A DNA stretch of 64,000 nt from Opitutaceae bacterium (lineage in GTDB: Bacteria; Verrucomicrobiota; Verrucomicrobiia; Opitutales; Opitutaceae): the NCBI GenBank assembly GCA_028284235.1, contig JANQSC010000076.1, positions 51,269 through 115,268 of the forward strand, given 5' to 3'. A program made the position numbers and the translations under genes. How positions within the stretch are numbered: the first letter of the stretch is position 1; each line of letters begins with the position of its first letter. Positions 63,447 to 64,000 of the stretch are shown piece by piece. The notes beneath the pieces are model-generated. The model saw only the letters and a list, made by a program, of their open reading frames with translations, was not told the DNA's origin and ran no database searches.

Positions 63447-64000
63447 ATGCCAGACCGGATTCTACAACAGCTAAAAACTCGATTCAGTCGCGACCAATCG
63501 AATACGACAACAACCGACTCGAACGGCGTCCCGATTCCTCCACCATCCCTCATTTTCGACGTCGCCGGTAGCGACGATATCGACTGGTTTCTCGAAGGCG
63601 GTCGACTCGGCGCGGAAACAGTCGTCGCGACACTCGCGAAACAAGGCGTCTCCTTCAGTTCGCTCGACTCCGTATTGGACTTCGGTTGCGGATGCGGACG
63701 CGTGCTACGGCACCTGCGCGACTACGAAACCGTCCGCCTGCACGGAACCGACATCAGCGCCTCGAGTATCGCATGGAGTGATCAACATCTGAATTTCGCC
63801 CAGTTCGGCACAAATCGAATCGAACCCGCCACGCGCTACCGTGCGGAATCCTTCGACTACATTTACGCGTTTTCCGTATTCACTCACTTGACACACGATC
63901 TCCAGTTCAAGTGGATGAAAGAACTAAAACGAATTCTCCGACCCGAAGGCAAGCTACTCGTCACCACGCACGGCGACCACTACATTGACCACATACCCGA
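63447..64000 (+). CDS. SAM-dependent methyltransferase, truncated by window end
   Basis: The frame starts at ATG 63447 and runs without a stop to the window edge, giving at least 184 residues. SAM-binding motif I is VLDFGCGCGRVLRHL near residue 77, with GTDISASSI as the second contact and FDYIYAFSVFTHLTHD as motif IV-like strand, followed by ELKRILRPEGKLLVTTHG. This is the Methyltransf_25/12 type common in small-molecule or cell-surface sugar methylation. The substrate is unknown. Confidence 0.86.
   Translation, partial: MPDRILQQLKTRFSRDQSNTTTTDSNGVPIPPPSLIFDVAGSDDIDWFLEGGRLGAETVVATLAKQGVSFSSLDSVLDFGCGCGRVLRHLRDYETVRLHGTDISASSIAWSDQHLNFAQFGTNRIEPATRYRAESFDYIYAFSVFTHLTHDLQFKWMKELKRILRPEGKLLVTTHGDHYIDHIP

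Overview
This 64 kb window is a compact, protein-dense stretch of chromosome from a Gram-negative bacterium: it has an LpxC family protein, TolC-type outer-membrane channels and RND pumps. I infer a Verrucomicrobiota member, probably Opitutia-like. The reasons are PDSG-type C-terminal sorting signals, a planctomycete-type cytochrome domain fused to leucine-rich repeats, secreted formylglycine sulfatases, and many families of palindromic intergenic repeats. No 16S rRNA or other marker is present, so this placement is an inference. I recognise no rRNA, tRNA, CRISPR array, transposase or phage gene.

Layout. 1-5.9 kb: a translationally coupled recombination operon (end of probable recC, recB, recD, a uridine-kinase-like P-loop protein). 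6-9.6 kb: a parvulin, a Tat-exported glycosylasparaginase-like enzyme, a secreted esterase flanked by twin palindromic elements, and a divergent LpxC homologue. 9.9-14.6 kb: a very large single-chain pyruvate:ferredoxin oxidoreductase. 14.6-23.8 kb: peroxiredoxin, YqeY, an RluA-type pseudouridine synthase, a PAS/SpoIIE phosphatase, YaaA, a COG2509-like flavoprotein, an AEC transporter and a small lipoprotein. 23.9-26.7 kb: a two-gene molybdenum hydroxylase operon on the minus strand.

26.9-44 kb: two separate RND metal-efflux operons. The first is CusCBA-like (Cu/Ag) with a heavy-metal-binding adaptor and a stand-alone DUF3347 protein. The second is a divergent system of unknown ion. Each starts with a small secreted His/Cys-rich protein. 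Between them lie idi, a DoxX protein and a membrane-anchored GltB-type FMN protein.

44-50.6 kb: a CPA2 antiporter with RCK_C domains, a permuted NlpC/P60 protein, and a run of small repair and housekeeping enzymes. 50.6-55.6 kb: two secreted sulfatases, an aldo/keto reductase and a secreted esterase, consistent with use of sulfated polysaccharide. 55.8-60.8 kb: a cytochrome/LRR membrane protein and an ABC-2 exporter operon. 61.2-61.7 kb: two tiny paralogous genes (51 and 53 codons) consisting of little more than an APDSG C-terminal sorting signal, behind an AT-rich leader with repeated boxes and a sigma-54-like promoter. 61.8-64 kb: a sterol-desaturase-like enzyme and two SAM-fold proteins, the last cut by the window end.

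The most novel item is the APDSG micro-protein pair. Within their last 29 codons, 19 codons differ synonymously and only one differs in amino acid. That is strong in-sequence evidence that both are translated and under selection. The second theme is the set of multi-hairpin intergenic repeats, several of whose copies show compensatory stem changes.
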